Part shown: positions 20,401 to 29,800 of the stretch, piece by piece
Layout of the letters: each line of letters starts with the position of its first letter
How positions within the stretch are numbered: position 1 is the stretch's first letter
Source: Hyalangium gracile
Lineage (GTDB): Bacteria; Myxococcota; Myxococcia; Myxococcales; Myxococcaceae
Length of the DNA stretch: 64,000 nucleotides
NCBI RefSeq assembly: GCF_020103725.1
Contig: NZ_JAHXBG010000001.1
Coordinates: forward strand, 806,001-870,000
Reading direction: 5' to 3'
The notes under the pieces: model-generated
Told to the model about the DNA's origin: nothing
What the model saw: only the letters and a program-made list of their open reading frames with translations
The model's database searches: none
Translations under genes and position numbers: made by a program

Positions 20401-20636
20401 GTGGCCAGCAGATCGATGCGTTTGCGCCGGTCCCACACCACGTCGGCTCCTCGGCGGAAGTACCAGACGCGGTGCCACGGAATCTCTCCGTCGGGGACGA
20501 AGGCCTCGAAGGGCATCTCCTCCATCTCCTCGGTGTGCGCGTCGTAGCCGACGACGAACTCGCGCGCGTCGAGCCGAGGATCCCAGCGGATGCGGTGGTA
20601 GACCTCGCGGCTCGTCGTGAAGCGATCGTGAGACAT
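17412..20636 (-). CDS. Multidomain RNA end-processing protein: MJ1316-EEP-2H phosphoesterase-poly(A)-polymerase-like nucleotidyltransferase
   Basis: A 1074-residue cytoplasmic protein with four recognisable domains. Residues 8-80: MJ1316/DUF504 domain (REVYHRIRWDPRLDAREFVV, IPWHRVWYF), proposed in the literature to bind RNA cyclic-phosphate ends. Residues 148-412: endonuclease/exonuclease/phosphatase domain with LQEVTEP (Glu191), GDFNFGDD (307-314) and SDHFGL (401-406). Residues 440-600: 2H/LigT phosphoesterase with both HxTx-type motifs (HVTLLY at 471, HLSVGQ at 559). Residues 655-1074: class II CCA/poly(A)-polymerase-like nucleotidyltransferase with GSYLLGTGSASSDVDAVAVG (698-717) and third Asp in VHFDVSYA. 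A Pro/Gly-rich linker (615-655) precedes it. It likely recognises, opens or trims damaged RNA ends and adds nucleotides. ATG at 20636 has an AGGA site upstream; an earlier in-frame start at 20696 adds non-family residues. Confidence 0.88.
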   Translation of the reverse strand: MSHDRFTTSREVYHRIRWDPRLDAREFVVGYDAHTEEMEEMPFEAFVPDGEIPWHRVWYFRRGADVVWDRRKRIDLLATLVPPAPEPEAPEPPQPASAPPSPAQRQPQYHEKHPFTPLPSYRYDSRALAWVEAPSPTSSPETLPAPAELSLASLNVLFDLYEPELLDTRRRTVAAISLLRSVDADIIALQEVTEPFLRELLATPWVREHFFLSEGPAATTVTPYGQVLLSRFPFVSMSQSVFSRDKRILAGQIALQGGSLWVATLHLTSNRDPSSGSARAAQLRTLVHWAQSLEASGPEGSDLVVAGDFNFGDDAPEVQTLAEAGFVDAWTTLRPGEAGYTYDPSRNAMAALTTSLGHSQRFDHVLVRSPSGRLTPRKVDLFGEEPISGRPSPGGDPLFVSDHFGLSCTLLRDAASRAVPTRKPVQGPPRVLSVPPVHQAAVVLIPPEELWGPIETLRSRHDRTYERWMPHVTLLYPFVPEEHFAEAEALIAEALRGIEPFQVTLSGFSHFEHRGSVTAWLRPEDRPHGALTALQAALQAVLPQCDEQGRKSENGFTPHLSVGQLKRSSPAEIRRTLSEWERDWKPLTFEAHEVCLISRRGDDPFEVRRRVPLGGGRKPGPGGNREPRGPGASEKPPARQPGPPKAARSAPEKTGMLREVLVARGEWASNEARQKRTQAVARLEALCERLGLGLHPYGSYLLGTGSASSDVDAVAVGPCHLSREDFARTLLQALSEQGGTASGRFVADAAIPMVKLSLDGVHFDVSYASCPEGVEPCPPAELLERHGEQLDIAGFRSLNGWADTNALLEAVEREGAGSERFRVVLRAVRAWAKARGVYSHALGYLGGLSWAVMAAWTSMRAPRDAASTDERLLSYFFETFAAWRWPQPVTVTPETARYSPQGKRDLMPVVAPALPPRNTARNVSRSTLQVLREEFTRARERILHARAEGTTAAWEALFEPTDFATEAPTRLVVSVEAPSPEAREMAGGWVLGHLTALVYRLEGDRRLFARPLPNARPEGPFFIGLSARGATGSEALSPKPGSALMKTMEEFRESFLTWSHRPQEASLTLQLTHL

Positions 20637-21020
20637 GACGGCGATCCTCGCGACAGGGGAGCACTCGGAGGGCCCTGGGCTTCGGGGCCAGCGCATGCCG
20701 AGCGTACGCAGGAAGGAGCCCCGCGCGGCCGCTCATGACGCCCCCCTGGTGAAGAGGCTGACACGTTGCTCCGGGCTGGCGGGGCTCGCGCGGTGCGCGT
20801 CGCGAGGCCTGCGTCCACCTCTCACCTTCGTCGCCACGACAGTTCAGGCGCTACATCGCCAGCGGAGAACTCCGAGCGGGTTGCGCATTTTAAGGGAGGT
20901 TTCTGTGGAGAAAGGAGTGTTCCGTTTTTTCTTGGATAACGAGAAAACGAGTCGCCTCCAAGATTCCGCGCGCTGTGGTCGGCAGCGGACGTTGGGAATG
21001 CCCGACCGAGGAGACGCGAC
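20637..21020. other. Divergent intergenic region with an AT-rich patch
   Basis: This gap separates two divergent genes. 20882-20950 is conspicuously AT-rich for this genome and includes a weak dyad (TTTTCT at 20927-20932, AGAAAA at 20942-20947). It probably carries promoter elements for the lipoprotein gene at 21021. No gene or convincing -35/-10 pair was found. Confidence 0.5.
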
Positions 21021-24000
21021 ATGCATGCAGCACGCGGCATCCGTGGAATCACGAGCCTCGCACGCGGGAGGCTGATGGCAGCGCTGCTGGCGCTCGCCGT
21101 GGGTGGAGGTTGCAGCAAGACGAGCTCCGAGGACGGGGCGCGAGCCCGCGCCGCGGGAAACCTCGCGGACGAGTCCTGCGAGGTGGTTCCGCCCTTCACG
21201 CCGAACTTCGAGCCCGAGCTGCAGTGGGCGTGGACCGGCAGCTCCATCCTGCCCGAGTTCAATCAGGTGATGATGACGCCGGCGGTGGCCGACGTGAACC
21301 AGGACGGCATCCCCGACATCATCTTCAGCTCCTTCAAGGACGCTCCGGGAGATGAGGTGGACTGGAAGGAGGGCGTGCTGCGCGCCATCAGCGGCGACGA
21401 TGGGCACGACCTGTGGGCCGTCATCGATCCGGCCTATCGCATCAAGGGCGCCGCGAGCATCGCGGTGGGAGATATCGACAACGACGGGAAGGTGGAGATC
21501 TGCGGCATCCCGTACAACGGGCGCGGCGTCATCTGTTACGAGAACGATGGCACCTTCAAGTTCCGCACGGCCGAGGACGCGTTCGACTACAACGAGTGGG
21601 GCGGCCCCTCGCTGGCGGACCTGGACGGCGACGGGACGGTGGAGATCCTCGACGGCAACCGCGTGTACAGCAACACGGGGGCGCTGAAGTGGGTGGGCTC
21701 GGACGGGATGGGCGGAGCGCAGTACACGGGCCCCGTGTCCTTCGGAGCCGACATCGACGGGGACGGCAAGCAGGAGCTGGTCAACGGCCGCTCGGTGTAC
21801 CGCGCCGATGGCAGCCTCAAGTGCGCCAACACCAACATCCCCCACGGCCTGGCCGCGGTGGGCAACTTCGACGGCGACACCAAGGGTGAGATCGTCGTGG
21901 CCGGCCACGGCAAGGTGAGCCTGCTCGATGATGACTGCGGCCTGCTGTGGACCAAGGACATCCCCGGCGGCTGCGTGAATGGCTGCGGCGGCGGCCCCTC
22001 GCTGGCCGACGTCGACCATGACGGCCTGCCGGAGATCGCCATCGTCGGCGACAACGCCCTCAGCGTCCTGGAGAGCGACGGCACCCTGAAGTGGACGAGC
22101 ACCGTCCAGGACTGGAGCTCCGGCAAGTCCACCGCCTCCGCGTTCGACTTCGAGGACGACGGCAACATGGAGTTCGTCTACGTGGACGAGGTGTCGCTGC
22201 GCATCTACAACGGCGCCACCGGCGCGGTGCGCTTCCAGACGCGGCACAGCACGGGCACCACCCACGAGAACCCCGTCATCGCCGACGTGGACGGAGACCT
22301 GGCCGCCGACATCGTCGTGGCCGCCAATGACCTGGCGTACCCGCCGTACCACGGCATCCGCGTGTACCACGATCGGCTCGAGGGCTGGGCGCGCACCCGA
22401 GGCATCTGGAACCAGCACGCCTACTCCATCACCAACGTGAACAACGATGGCACCATCCCCGCCCAGCCGGTGAAGCACTGGCAGCGGCCTCGGCTCAACA
22501 CCTTCCGCTCCAACGTGGCCAACCACTTCGGCGATGGTGACAGCCCCTATGCCGCCGCGGACCTCACCGTCTCGTCGGCCAGCGGCGCGTGCGACGGCTC
22601 CACGCTCAACCTCAGCGCCACCATCACCAACCAGGGCGCCACCCCCGTGGCCGGCGGCCTCAAGGTGTCCTTCTATCGGGGTAACCCCGCCTCCGGTGGC
22701 TCGCTGCTGGGCGTGACGACCGTTCCTGCCCCCATCGCTCCGGGCACCAGCACCACCGTCTCCCTGTCGGTGGGCGCGCAGCCTCCCGCCGGTGCCAACC
22801 AGGTCTTCATCGTCGCGGATGATGACGGCACCGGCGGTGGTCAGAACACCGAGTGCAACGAGGGCAACAACAGCGCCGCGGGCACCGTGGACTTCACGTG
22901 CGGCGCGCCGCCGGCCAACCAGCCGCCGGTGGCCATCTGCCGCAACGTCACCGTCAACGCGGACGCCTCGTGCCAGGGCTCCGGCACCGTCAACAACGGC
23001 AGCTACGATCCGGATCAGCAGCCCGGCCCGTTCACCGTCTCCGAGGCTCCGGCCGGTCCGTTCGGCCTGGGCGGCCACCCCGTCACCGTGACGGCGAATG
23101 ATGGCGCCGCCTCGGCCCAGTGCGTGGGCACCGTCACCGTGGTGGATGCCACGCCTCCCGCCCTGGCCTGCCCCGCCTCGCAGGCGATCGATGTCTGCTC
23201 CACCGAGGGCGCCGCCGCCACGTTCCAGGCCTCGGCCACCGACAACTGCGGCCCGGCTCCCGTCCAGTGCTCGCACGCCTCGGGCGCCAACTTCCCGGTG
23301 GGCACCACGTCCGTGTCCTGCACCGCCACGGATGGCGCGGGCAACACCTCCATGTGCACCTTCAACGTGACGGTTCGCAAGGAGACCACCCCGCCGACCA
23401 TCAGCTGCCCGGAGGCTGTCTCGGTGGATGCGTGCGCCGAGGGTGGCCCCACGGCCACCTTCAACGTCACGGCCACCGACAGCTGCGGCGCGGCCACGGT
23501 GAGCTGCTCGCACGCCTCGGGCTCCCAGTTCCCGGTGGGCACGACGAACGTCACCTGCACGGCGACCGATGGGGCCGGCAACACGGCCTCGTGCGGCTTC
23601 CCCGTCACGGTGGGCGATGAGGGCTCCTCGGGCGCGCCCGTGCCGGGTCCGGACCTGGGTGGCGAGCTGTGGCCTCCCAACCACAAGTACGTGAACATCG
23701 CGCTCTCCGAGTGCGCCGGCCCGGCCCACAACGCCTGCGGCGTCTCGCTGCCGGTGGAGCAGTACGGCACCATCTATGCCGTGGCCTCGGACGAGGTGGA
23801 GGATGCCAACGGCAACGGCGACGGCCGCACCTGCGATGACATCGTCATCTCCGCGGACGGCAAGTCCGTGAAGGTGCGCGCCGAGCGCGAGGGCACCGGT
23901 GACGGTCGCGTCTACACCGTCTACTACTCTGTCAGCAGCTCGTCGGACAGCAGCGCCCAGAGCACGTGCCACGTGTACGTGCCGCACGACCAGTCCAACA

Positions 24001-24086
24001 ACCACCCCGTGGTGGACAGCGGCGTGAAGTACTGCGTCGGCACCGGGTGCCCGCCCAACTCTGGCGGTAGCCCGAGCTGCAACTGA
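21021..24086 (+). CDS. Large lipoprotein with FG-GAP/VCBS propeller, CARDB and HYR domains
   Basis: A 1021-residue surface protein. Signal peptide ends in lipobox VGGGC (Cys31). Residues about 80-480 hold repeated calcium-binding FG-GAP/VCBS blades (VADVNQDGIPDIIF, VGDIDNDGKVEI, LADLDGDGTVEIL, LADVDHDGLPEIA), predicted to form a beta-propeller. Residues about 515-625 are a CARDB-like adhesion module. Three HYR-type Ig domains follow (two with near-identical CSHASG-x-FPVGTT and CTATDGAGNT), then a Cys-containing tail. ATG at 21021 has GAGGAG seven bases upstream; an internal ATG at 21075 also leaves a usable signal peptide. Likely adhesion or matrix binding. Transcribed alone, with a hairpin after the stop. 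Confidence 0.88.
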   Translation: MHAARGIRGITSLARGRLMAALLALAVGGGCSKTSSEDGARARAAGNLADESCEVVPPFTPNFEPELQWAWTGSSILPEFNQVMMTPAVADVNQDGIPDIIFSSFKDAPGDEVDWKEGVLRAISGDDGHDLWAVIDPAYRIKGAASIAVGDIDNDGKVEICGIPYNGRGVICYENDGTFKFRTAEDAFDYNEWGGPSLADLDGDGTVEILDGNRVYSNTGALKWVGSDGMGGAQYTGPVSFGADIDGDGKQELVNGRSVYRADGSLKCANTNIPHGLAAVGNFDGDTKGEIVVAGHGKVSLLDDDCGLLWTKDIPGGCVNGCGGGPSLADVDHDGLPEIAIVGDNALSVLESDGTLKWTSTVQDWSSGKSTASAFDFEDDGNMEFVYVDEVSLRIYNGATGAVRFQTRHSTGTTHENPVIADVDGDLAADIVVAANDLAYPPYHGIRVYHDRLEGWARTRGIWNQHAYSITNVNNDGTIPAQPVKHWQRPRLNTFRSNVANHFGDGDSPYAAADLTVSSASGACDGSTLNLSATITNQGATPVAGGLKVSFYRGNPASGGSLLGVTTVPAPIAPGTSTTVSLSVGAQPPAGANQVFIVADDDGTGGGQNTECNEGNNSAAGTVDFTCGAPPANQPPVAICRNVTVNADASCQGSGTVNNGSYDPDQQPGPFTVSEAPAGPFGLGGHPVTVTANDGAASAQCVGTVTVVDATPPALACPASQAIDVCSTEGAAATFQASATDNCGPAPVQCSHASGANFPVGTTSVSCTATDGAGNTSMCTFNVTVRKETTPPTISCPEAVSVDACAEGGPTATFNVTATDSCGAATVSCSHASGSQFPVGTTNVTCTATDGAGNTASCGFPVTVGDEGSSGAPVPGPDLGGELWPPNHKYVNIALSECAGPAHNACGVSLPVEQYGTIYAVASDEVEDANGNGDGRTCDDIVISADGKSVKVRAEREGTGDGRVYTVYYSVSSSSDSSAQSTCHVYVPHDQSNNHPVVDSGVKYCVGTGCPPNSGGSPSCN

Positions 24087-24100
24087 GCCGCGCCGAGGCG

Positions 24101-24125
24101 GGGGAGGCTCCACGGTGGCCTCCCC
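24101..24125 (+). terminator. Hairpin after lipoprotein gene
   Basis: GGGGAGGC (24101-24108) and GCCTCCCC (24118-24125) form a perfect 8-bp stem with a 9-base loop, 15 bases after the stop at 24086. No T-run follows, so it is a candidate stem only. Confidence 0.5.
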
Positions 24126-24198
24126 TGCCGGGCCGAGCTCAGTCATTCCGAAGAAGTGCGAGCCCCTGCCAGGGAGGCGCCCTGGTCGCGAACCGGTA

Positions 24199-24229
24199 CC
24201 GAACTGGTATGACAAGCAGACCAGTTCGG
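24199..24229 (+). repeat. Dispersed palindromic element, copy 1
   Basis: CCGAACTGGT, then ATGACAAGCAG, then ACCAGTTCGG: perfect 10-bp arms around an 11-base spacer. It lies in the 307-base gap between the lipoprotein stop (24086) and the WD40 start (24394). The rest of that gap shows only the hairpin at 24101. Copies with the same core are at 37697-37719 and 47773-47797. Confidence 0.85.
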
Positions 24230-24393
24230 ACCGGCTTCGCCCGGCACGGGGGCACCGGACACGGGTGCGGACCCGCGTCAGCCTCGCCACCACGGCTGGA
24301 GGACGCAGGGTCACCGTCCTGCGGGCCTGACCGGCGGGGCCCTTCGTTCGTTTGGCCCGCCCGGCCCCGACTGCACTAGCATCGGCTCCATTC

Positions 24394-26316
24394 ATGGACG
24401 CCGACACGCTGCCAGTCGGAGCCCGGCTCCGCCTGGGGTCCACCCGCTTTCGCTCCGGCCTGGGCGCCCTTCCTCCTGTCTTCTCTCCCGACGGAGAGCG
24501 GATGCTCGTGCAGGACGGCCAGCGCCTTCCCAGGCTCCACATCCTAGAGGTGCGGACCGGCCGCCACCTCGAGGCCCTTCGCTCGCTCTCGGACGAAGTG
24601 GGGCGCATGATCGCGCTCAGCTGGACCCCCGAGGGCATCCGCGTGGCGTGCCAGCTGCATGGCGGCAGGGCCGCCGTCCTCGAGTACGCCCGCGGCCGTG
24701 TGCTCCAGCTGGAGGCGCAGGACGCTCCCTGGGCCGACGAAGGCGCCTTCTCCGCGGATGGTCAGCACGTCGCCATGGTGGATCAGCAGGGCGCCATCCG
24801 CGTGTGGAACACCACCCACGGGCGCGTGCTCGGGCGCGCGCGGCCCCTCTCCGGCACCTTCGGTGGGCCGGGCGCCCACAAGGCCGTCGCCATGTCCGCC
24901 GATGGCCGGCGCGTGGCCTGGAGCGTCGGGGACATGCGCATCCACATCTGTGACGTCGTCGCGCGCCAGCTCCGCCCCCCGCTCATGGGCCACACCGGCA
25001 CGGTGGGCCACCTCGCCTTCTCTTCGGATGGCACCCTCCTGGCCTCGGCCGCGCTCCATCACGAGCCGCGCATCCGCATCTGGGACGTGGAGCGGGGCGT
25101 GCAACTCCAGGATCTGCCCGCGCTCGGCGCGTCCTCCGAGCCTGGCTACCTCGGCACTCCCTGCTTCGGCTTCGTCGGCCCGGGCGCGCGGCTGGCGTGG
25201 CTCGATGGCTCCGCGCTGCGCACCCAGGACCTGGCCACCGGCGCCAGCACCTCGATGCCCGTGGGCGTCGTGCACTCGCTCACCGCCCTGAGCGGCTCCC
25301 CGGATGGCGCGCATGTGGTGGTGCGCGAGGGCCATGCGCTGCGCACCTGGAACCTGGCCACCGGTGAAGTCGATCCCGTTCGCGACAGCCACTCCATGCC
25401 CGTGCTGAGCGTGGCCGTCTCTCCCGACGGAAAGCTCGCCGCCACCTCCGATGATAGCGGCGCCGTGGGAATCTGGGACCTGTCCTGGGGACAGAGCCTC
25501 GGAGTCCTCGAGCTGGCCGCCGCCAAGGACTGTGTGCGCTTCTCTCCGGACGGGCGCTGGCTCGCGGTGGGCACCGTGAAGAGCCATGTCCACCTGTGGT
25601 CCTGCGGCGAGGGCCGCGTGGTCCACTCCTTTCCCGCGCACGACGGCCGCCTCAAGGCGGTCGATCGCCTCCAGGCGCTCGTCTTCTCTCCCGACGGCCA
25701 GTCGGTGGCCACGTGCCTGCTCGAGGGCGGTAACGTCTCCGTGTGGGCCGTACCGAGCGGCAGGCGTCTGCTCTCCATCGAGACCGGCGCCGCCTCGTAC
25801 CTCTCCGCGCTGGCCTTCTCTCCGGATGGCCAGCTGCTCACGGTGGCCGCCATGGACGGGACGGTCCTCTTCTTCAACACGTCGGACGGCCGTCTGATCC
25901 GCAAGGTCCAGCCGGCGGATTCCTCCGTGCACCGGCTGCGCTTCTTCCCGGATGGGCGGCGCCTGCTCTCCGTCGGCCTCCTGGATACCGACTACCCGGA
26001 TGACGGACCCGGCCAGCCCATGCTGCAGATCTGGGACGTGGCCACGGGCCAGCTGCTCGCCTCGCGCCGCGCGCGCACGCTCGAGCTGACCCTCTCCCAG
26101 GATGGAAGCCAGCTGCTCTACGTCCCCTGGCGCAACCCGGCCCTCTGCGTCGAGGACACGATGACCGGAGAGCAGCCCCGCACGCTCCTGCTCGTGCCCG
26201 AGATCGAGTGCCAGGACTTCTCCTCCAAACTGGACGTCTGGGTGACGGGACACCGGGACTGCACGGCGCTCGTCTGGGAGCTCTCCAGGCACGGGCTGGG
26301 CCGCGGCCCCGGGTGA
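24394..26316 (+). CDS. WD40-repeat protein, probably two seven-bladed propellers
   Basis: A 640-residue protein made almost entirely of WD40/YVTN-like blades. About 14 copies of the (A/V)FSPDG-x-x-LA strand motif are visible, enough for two seven-bladed propellers, with IRVWNTTHG and IRIWDVERG as typical blade ends. There is no signal peptide, membrane helix or enzymatic domain, so it is probably a cytoplasmic scaffold. Start ATG at 24394 follows a short upstream frame beginning at 24352 that lacks blade-like sequence. Such proteins in myxobacteria are often near kinases or STAND proteins, but this one has only the small gene at 26389 close downstream (72 bases). Confidence 0.88.
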   Translation: MDADTLPVGARLRLGSTRFRSGLGALPPVFSPDGERMLVQDGQRLPRLHILEVRTGRHLEALRSLSDEVGRMIALSWTPEGIRVACQLHGGRAAVLEYARGRVLQLEAQDAPWADEGAFSADGQHVAMVDQQGAIRVWNTTHGRVLGRARPLSGTFGGPGAHKAVAMSADGRRVAWSVGDMRIHICDVVARQLRPPLMGHTGTVGHLAFSSDGTLLASAALHHEPRIRIWDVERGVQLQDLPALGASSEPGYLGTPCFGFVGPGARLAWLDGSALRTQDLATGASTSMPVGVVHSLTALSGSPDGAHVVVREGHALRTWNLATGEVDPVRDSHSMPVLSVAVSPDGKLAATSDDSGAVGIWDLSWGQSLGVLELAAAKDCVRFSPDGRWLAVGTVKSHVHLWSCGEGRVVHSFPAHDGRLKAVDRLQALVFSPDGQSVATCLLEGGNVSVWAVPSGRRLLSIETGAASYLSALAFSPDGQLLTVAAMDGTVLFFNTSDGRLIRKVQPADSSVHRLRFFPDGRRLLSVGLLDTDYPDDGPGQPMLQIWDVATGQLLASRRARTLELTLSQDGSQLLYVPWRNPALCVEDTMTGEQPRTLLLVPEIECQDFSSKLDVWVTGHRDCTALVWELSRHGLGRGPG

Positions 26317-26388
26317 CGGCGCTGCCCGCTCGGTGGGCTGGCAGCGAGCCCACCGAGCCGTTACGCTCCCCTCCAGGAGGCCTCCGTC

Positions 26389-26724
26389 ATGGCGCACGGA
26401 CACAGAGCTCGCGGTCCCGTAGGCCGGATTGGTGGCCTCAGCCGCGTCGAGAGCGCCGACGTCATCTCCCGCGTCCGCTCCGCCGAGCGCGTCTCCGGTG
26501 CCGCCGTCGTCGACCTGCGCGTGCCGCAGCAGCGCACGTTTGCCGAGGCACTGGAGCGCACCAGCCGTGGCCTCGGCCGCTCGGAGCCGCTGCCCTCGCC
26601 CGAGCGCTCCCGCCCGCTCCCTCCGCCCGTGCGCCAGCGCGAGTCCGACTCGCTCGCGCCACCCGAGCGGCTGCCTGACTCCTTCCTCGGCCTGCTCTGG
26701 TGGAAGGTGAAGGGCCGTCTTTAG
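26389..26724 (+). CDS. Small basic protein of unknown function
   Basis: A 111-residue, Arg-, Ser- and Pro-rich protein with an excellent ribosome site (AGGAGG, eight bases before ATG). The middle (SADVISRVRSAERVSGAAVV) is likely helical; the C-terminal half is Pro-rich and ends in a hydrophobic LLWWKVKGRL. It lacks a signal peptide. It lies 72 bases after the WD40 gene in the same direction and could be its partner, which is inference from position only. No family recognised. Confidence 0.65.
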   Translation: MAHGHRARGPVGRIGGLSRVESADVISRVRSAERVSGAAVVDLRVPQQRTFAEALERTSRGLGRSEPLPSPERSRPLPPPVRQRESDSLAPPERLPDSFLGLLWWKVKGRL

Positions 26725-26880
26725 ATCAGACACCTCGGCTGCCTGGCGGGGCAACTTCGACCCGGCGTCGGCAGGGTTGGCTCGGTGTGCCTTCCTGCCA
26801 CCGAGGGATGTCAGGTACAAAACCCGGGCTCGCGCTGGGATGACCGCGCGCGCCTTCTCCTCTCCCACCTCGAGGCCTGT

Positions 26881-29800
26881 ATGGCATCTCTGTCCCTCCC
26901 CCTGCGCTGGTGGCTCCAACTCGTGGTGCTCGCGCTGGGCATCTCGGTCGTTGGCTGCGGCGGTGGAGATACTCCCACGCCCATCTTCCCCCAGAAGGAG
27001 CTGCCGGACGCGGCCCGCTCGAAGGTGGAGGTGAGCCGCGCCGCCAACGTGACGGCCAACGGCAAGGACTCCGTCACCATCACCGTCACCGTCGTGAAGG
27101 AGGACGGCTCGGCGATGGCCGACCGCACGGTGCGGCTGGAGGTGAGCGGCGAGGGCAACACGCTGACGCCCCCCAGCGGCCTGACCAACGCGCAGGGAGT
27201 CATGATGGCGACGCTGGTGTCCAGCGGCGTGGGCTCCAAGCGGGTGACGGCCTCGGTGGATGACGATGGCGGCCCGGTGACGCTCACCGCCCGGCCGACG
27301 ATCGACTTCGTGCCCCCGGTGGCCACGAAGCTGGCCTTCGGCGCCGCGAGCCTCCAGGCCATTGCCGGCGCGCCGGTGGGCCCGATGCTGGAGGTGATCC
27401 TCCAGGACGCGGACGGCAACAGGGCCTCCGGCAACACCGGCGCCGTGACGCTGGAGCTGGCCAGCGCCCCCGAGGGAGCGCAGCTCGAGGGCACCCTGAC
27501 GGTCAACGCCGTGGACGGCGTGGCGCGCTTCACCGACGTCGTCAGCATCAAGAAGGCCGGCGAGGGCTACTCGCTGCGCGCCACCTCCGGCTTGCTCACC
27601 GCGGCCACCAGCGCCACCTTCGCCGTGGTGCCCGCGGCGCCCTCCGTGCTGGAGCTGAGCGGTCAGCCCCTCAGCATGCCCGCCGGCGGATCGTTCAGCA
27701 TGCGGGTGAAGGTGAAGGACGCCTTCTCCAACCTGGCCACCAACTACACGGGCACGCTGCGCTTCAGCTCCACGGATGCCAGCGCGGGGCTGCCGCCGGA
27801 CACGGCCTTCACCGCCGCGGACGCCGGGGAGAAGGCCTTCACGAACGTGTCCCTCCACCGCGCCGGCAGTCAGCAGCTGACGGTGACGGACTCGGCCAAC
27901 GCGGCCCTCACCACCTCGGCCACCGTGCAGGTGGTGGCGGGCGCGGCCTCCAGGCTCGCCTTCACCCAGCAGCCCGGCAACCGCTCCGTGCGCGCCGCGC
28001 TCGGGCCGGTGGCCGTGGCCATCACCGATGGCTTCGGCAACGTCATCGCCGTCTCCTCGCCCTCCATCACCGTGGCCCTCACCCCGGCCAGCGGGGGGCT
28101 CGGCGGGACGACGACGGTGGCCCCCGTGGACGGCGTGGCCACCTTCTCCAACCTGAGCGTCGCCCAGGAGGGCAACGGCTACACCCTGGCCGCCACCGCC
28201 GGCTCGCTCACCGGCGCCTCCAGCGCCTCCTTCAATGTCGTGGATGACGTGGCCCCGGCGGTGCCCGTGCTCTCCCAGGGCGCCACCACGGCCAGCTCCA
28301 TCGTCGTGCGGTGGACCGCCGTGGGCGATGACGGCGACCTGGGCACCGTGACGAGCCAGGAGCTGCGCTACTCCACCTCCAACATCGTCACGGACGCGGA
28401 CTTCGCCGCCGCCACGCAGGTGACGACGGGCGCGCCCCAGGCGGCCGGCAGCCCGGAGTCCGTCACCCTCTCCGGGCTCACCCCGAGCTCCACCTACTAC
28501 GTGGCCCTGAAGGTGACGGACAACGTGGGCAACACGGTGCGCTCGGCCACCCTGCCGGTGTCCACCGACAACCCCGTCGTCACCCAGCTCGCCTTCCTCA
28601 CCCAGCCGGCGGACGGCACCGCGGGCTCCAACCTGGCCCAGGTGCGCCTGGCCCTGCAGGACGCCGACGGCAACACCGTCACCTCGGCCAACTCCGCCGT
28701 CACCCTGAGCCTGCTCAACGGCCCTGTGTACACCGCCTCGACGATCGCGGTGAATGGCGTGGCCACCTTCAGCACCCTGCGCGTGGACACCGCGGGCTCG
28801 GGCTACCGCTTCCAGGCCTCCTCCGGCTCGCTGCCCACGGTGCAGAGCAACGCGTTCGCCATCCAGCCGGCCCCCGGCGCCAGCCTCGAGCTGGTCGGCC
28901 TGTCGCTCCCCCAGACGGCCGGCACACCCGGCACCGTGAAGCTCACCGTGCATGACGCCTTCAACAACGTGGCCACCGGCTACCTGGGCACCGTCCACTT
29001 CACCTCCTCGGACGCCCAGGCGGTGCTGCCGGCGGACTACACCTTCTCGGCCACCGACATGGGCACCGCGGAGTTCTCCGTGGAGCTGCGCACCGCGGGC
29101 CCGCAGAGCGTCACCGTGTCCGGCACGCAGTCCGTCACCGGGGCCACCCTCCCGTGGGGCATCATCGAGGCGGGCGAGCCGCAGCAGCTCGCCTTCTCCG
29201 TGCAGCCGGTGAATGGCTCGGTCCGCACGCCGCTCGCCGAGGTGGCCGTGGTGCTCAAGGACGCCTTCGGCAACAACACCACCGCCTTCAGCCCCACCGT
29301 GACGCTGGGGCTGTCCGGCGGCAACCCCACCGCCGCGCTGAGCGGCACGCAGAACGCGGATCCGTCCAATGGCGTGGCCTCCTTCGGAGACCTGTCCATC
29401 GACCAGGAGGGCACCGGCTTCCGGCTGGAGGCCATCGCCCCGGGCCTCACCGGAGCCTCGAGCGCCCCCTTCAACATCGTGGACGGCATTGCTCCGGGCG
29501 TGGCCATCATCGCCGCGACCGTGACGTCCACCAGCAGCGCCACCGTCACCTGGACGGCGGTGGGCGATGACGCCGACCTGGGCACGGCGGCCAGCTACGA
29601 CCTGCGCTACGCCTCCGCGGCCATCACCACCGAGGCCCAGTTCGCCGCCGCCACGCGCTTCAACATCCCCCCGCCCAAGGCGACCGGGGAGGCGGAGTCG
29701 GCGCTCGTCACCGGCCTGGACCTGAGCTCCGAGGTCTTCTTCGCGCTCAAGGTCATCGACGGCGCGGGCAACGCCAGCGGCCTGTCCAACAGCCCCAAGG

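Noticed and set aside
20927-20947. TTTTCT/AGAAAA dyad as an operator
   Set aside because: Only six-base arms in an AT-rich patch; too weak to list as a site.
24199-24229. Reading the palindromic element as a plain transcription terminator
   Set aside because: Copy 3 lies between divergent genes and copy 1 has a separate hairpin closer to the stop; no T-run follows any copy.
24199-24229. Naming the element a FadR site
   Set aside because: The E. coli FadR site has the two half-sites directly adjacent, whereas here they are 11 bases apart; only the inner TGGTATGACAA matches a general GntR form.
20844-24638. A minus-strand open frame of 1264 codons opposite the FG-GAP lipoprotein
   Set aside because: Same reason: shadow of a confident gene, low-complexity composition, no ribosome site.
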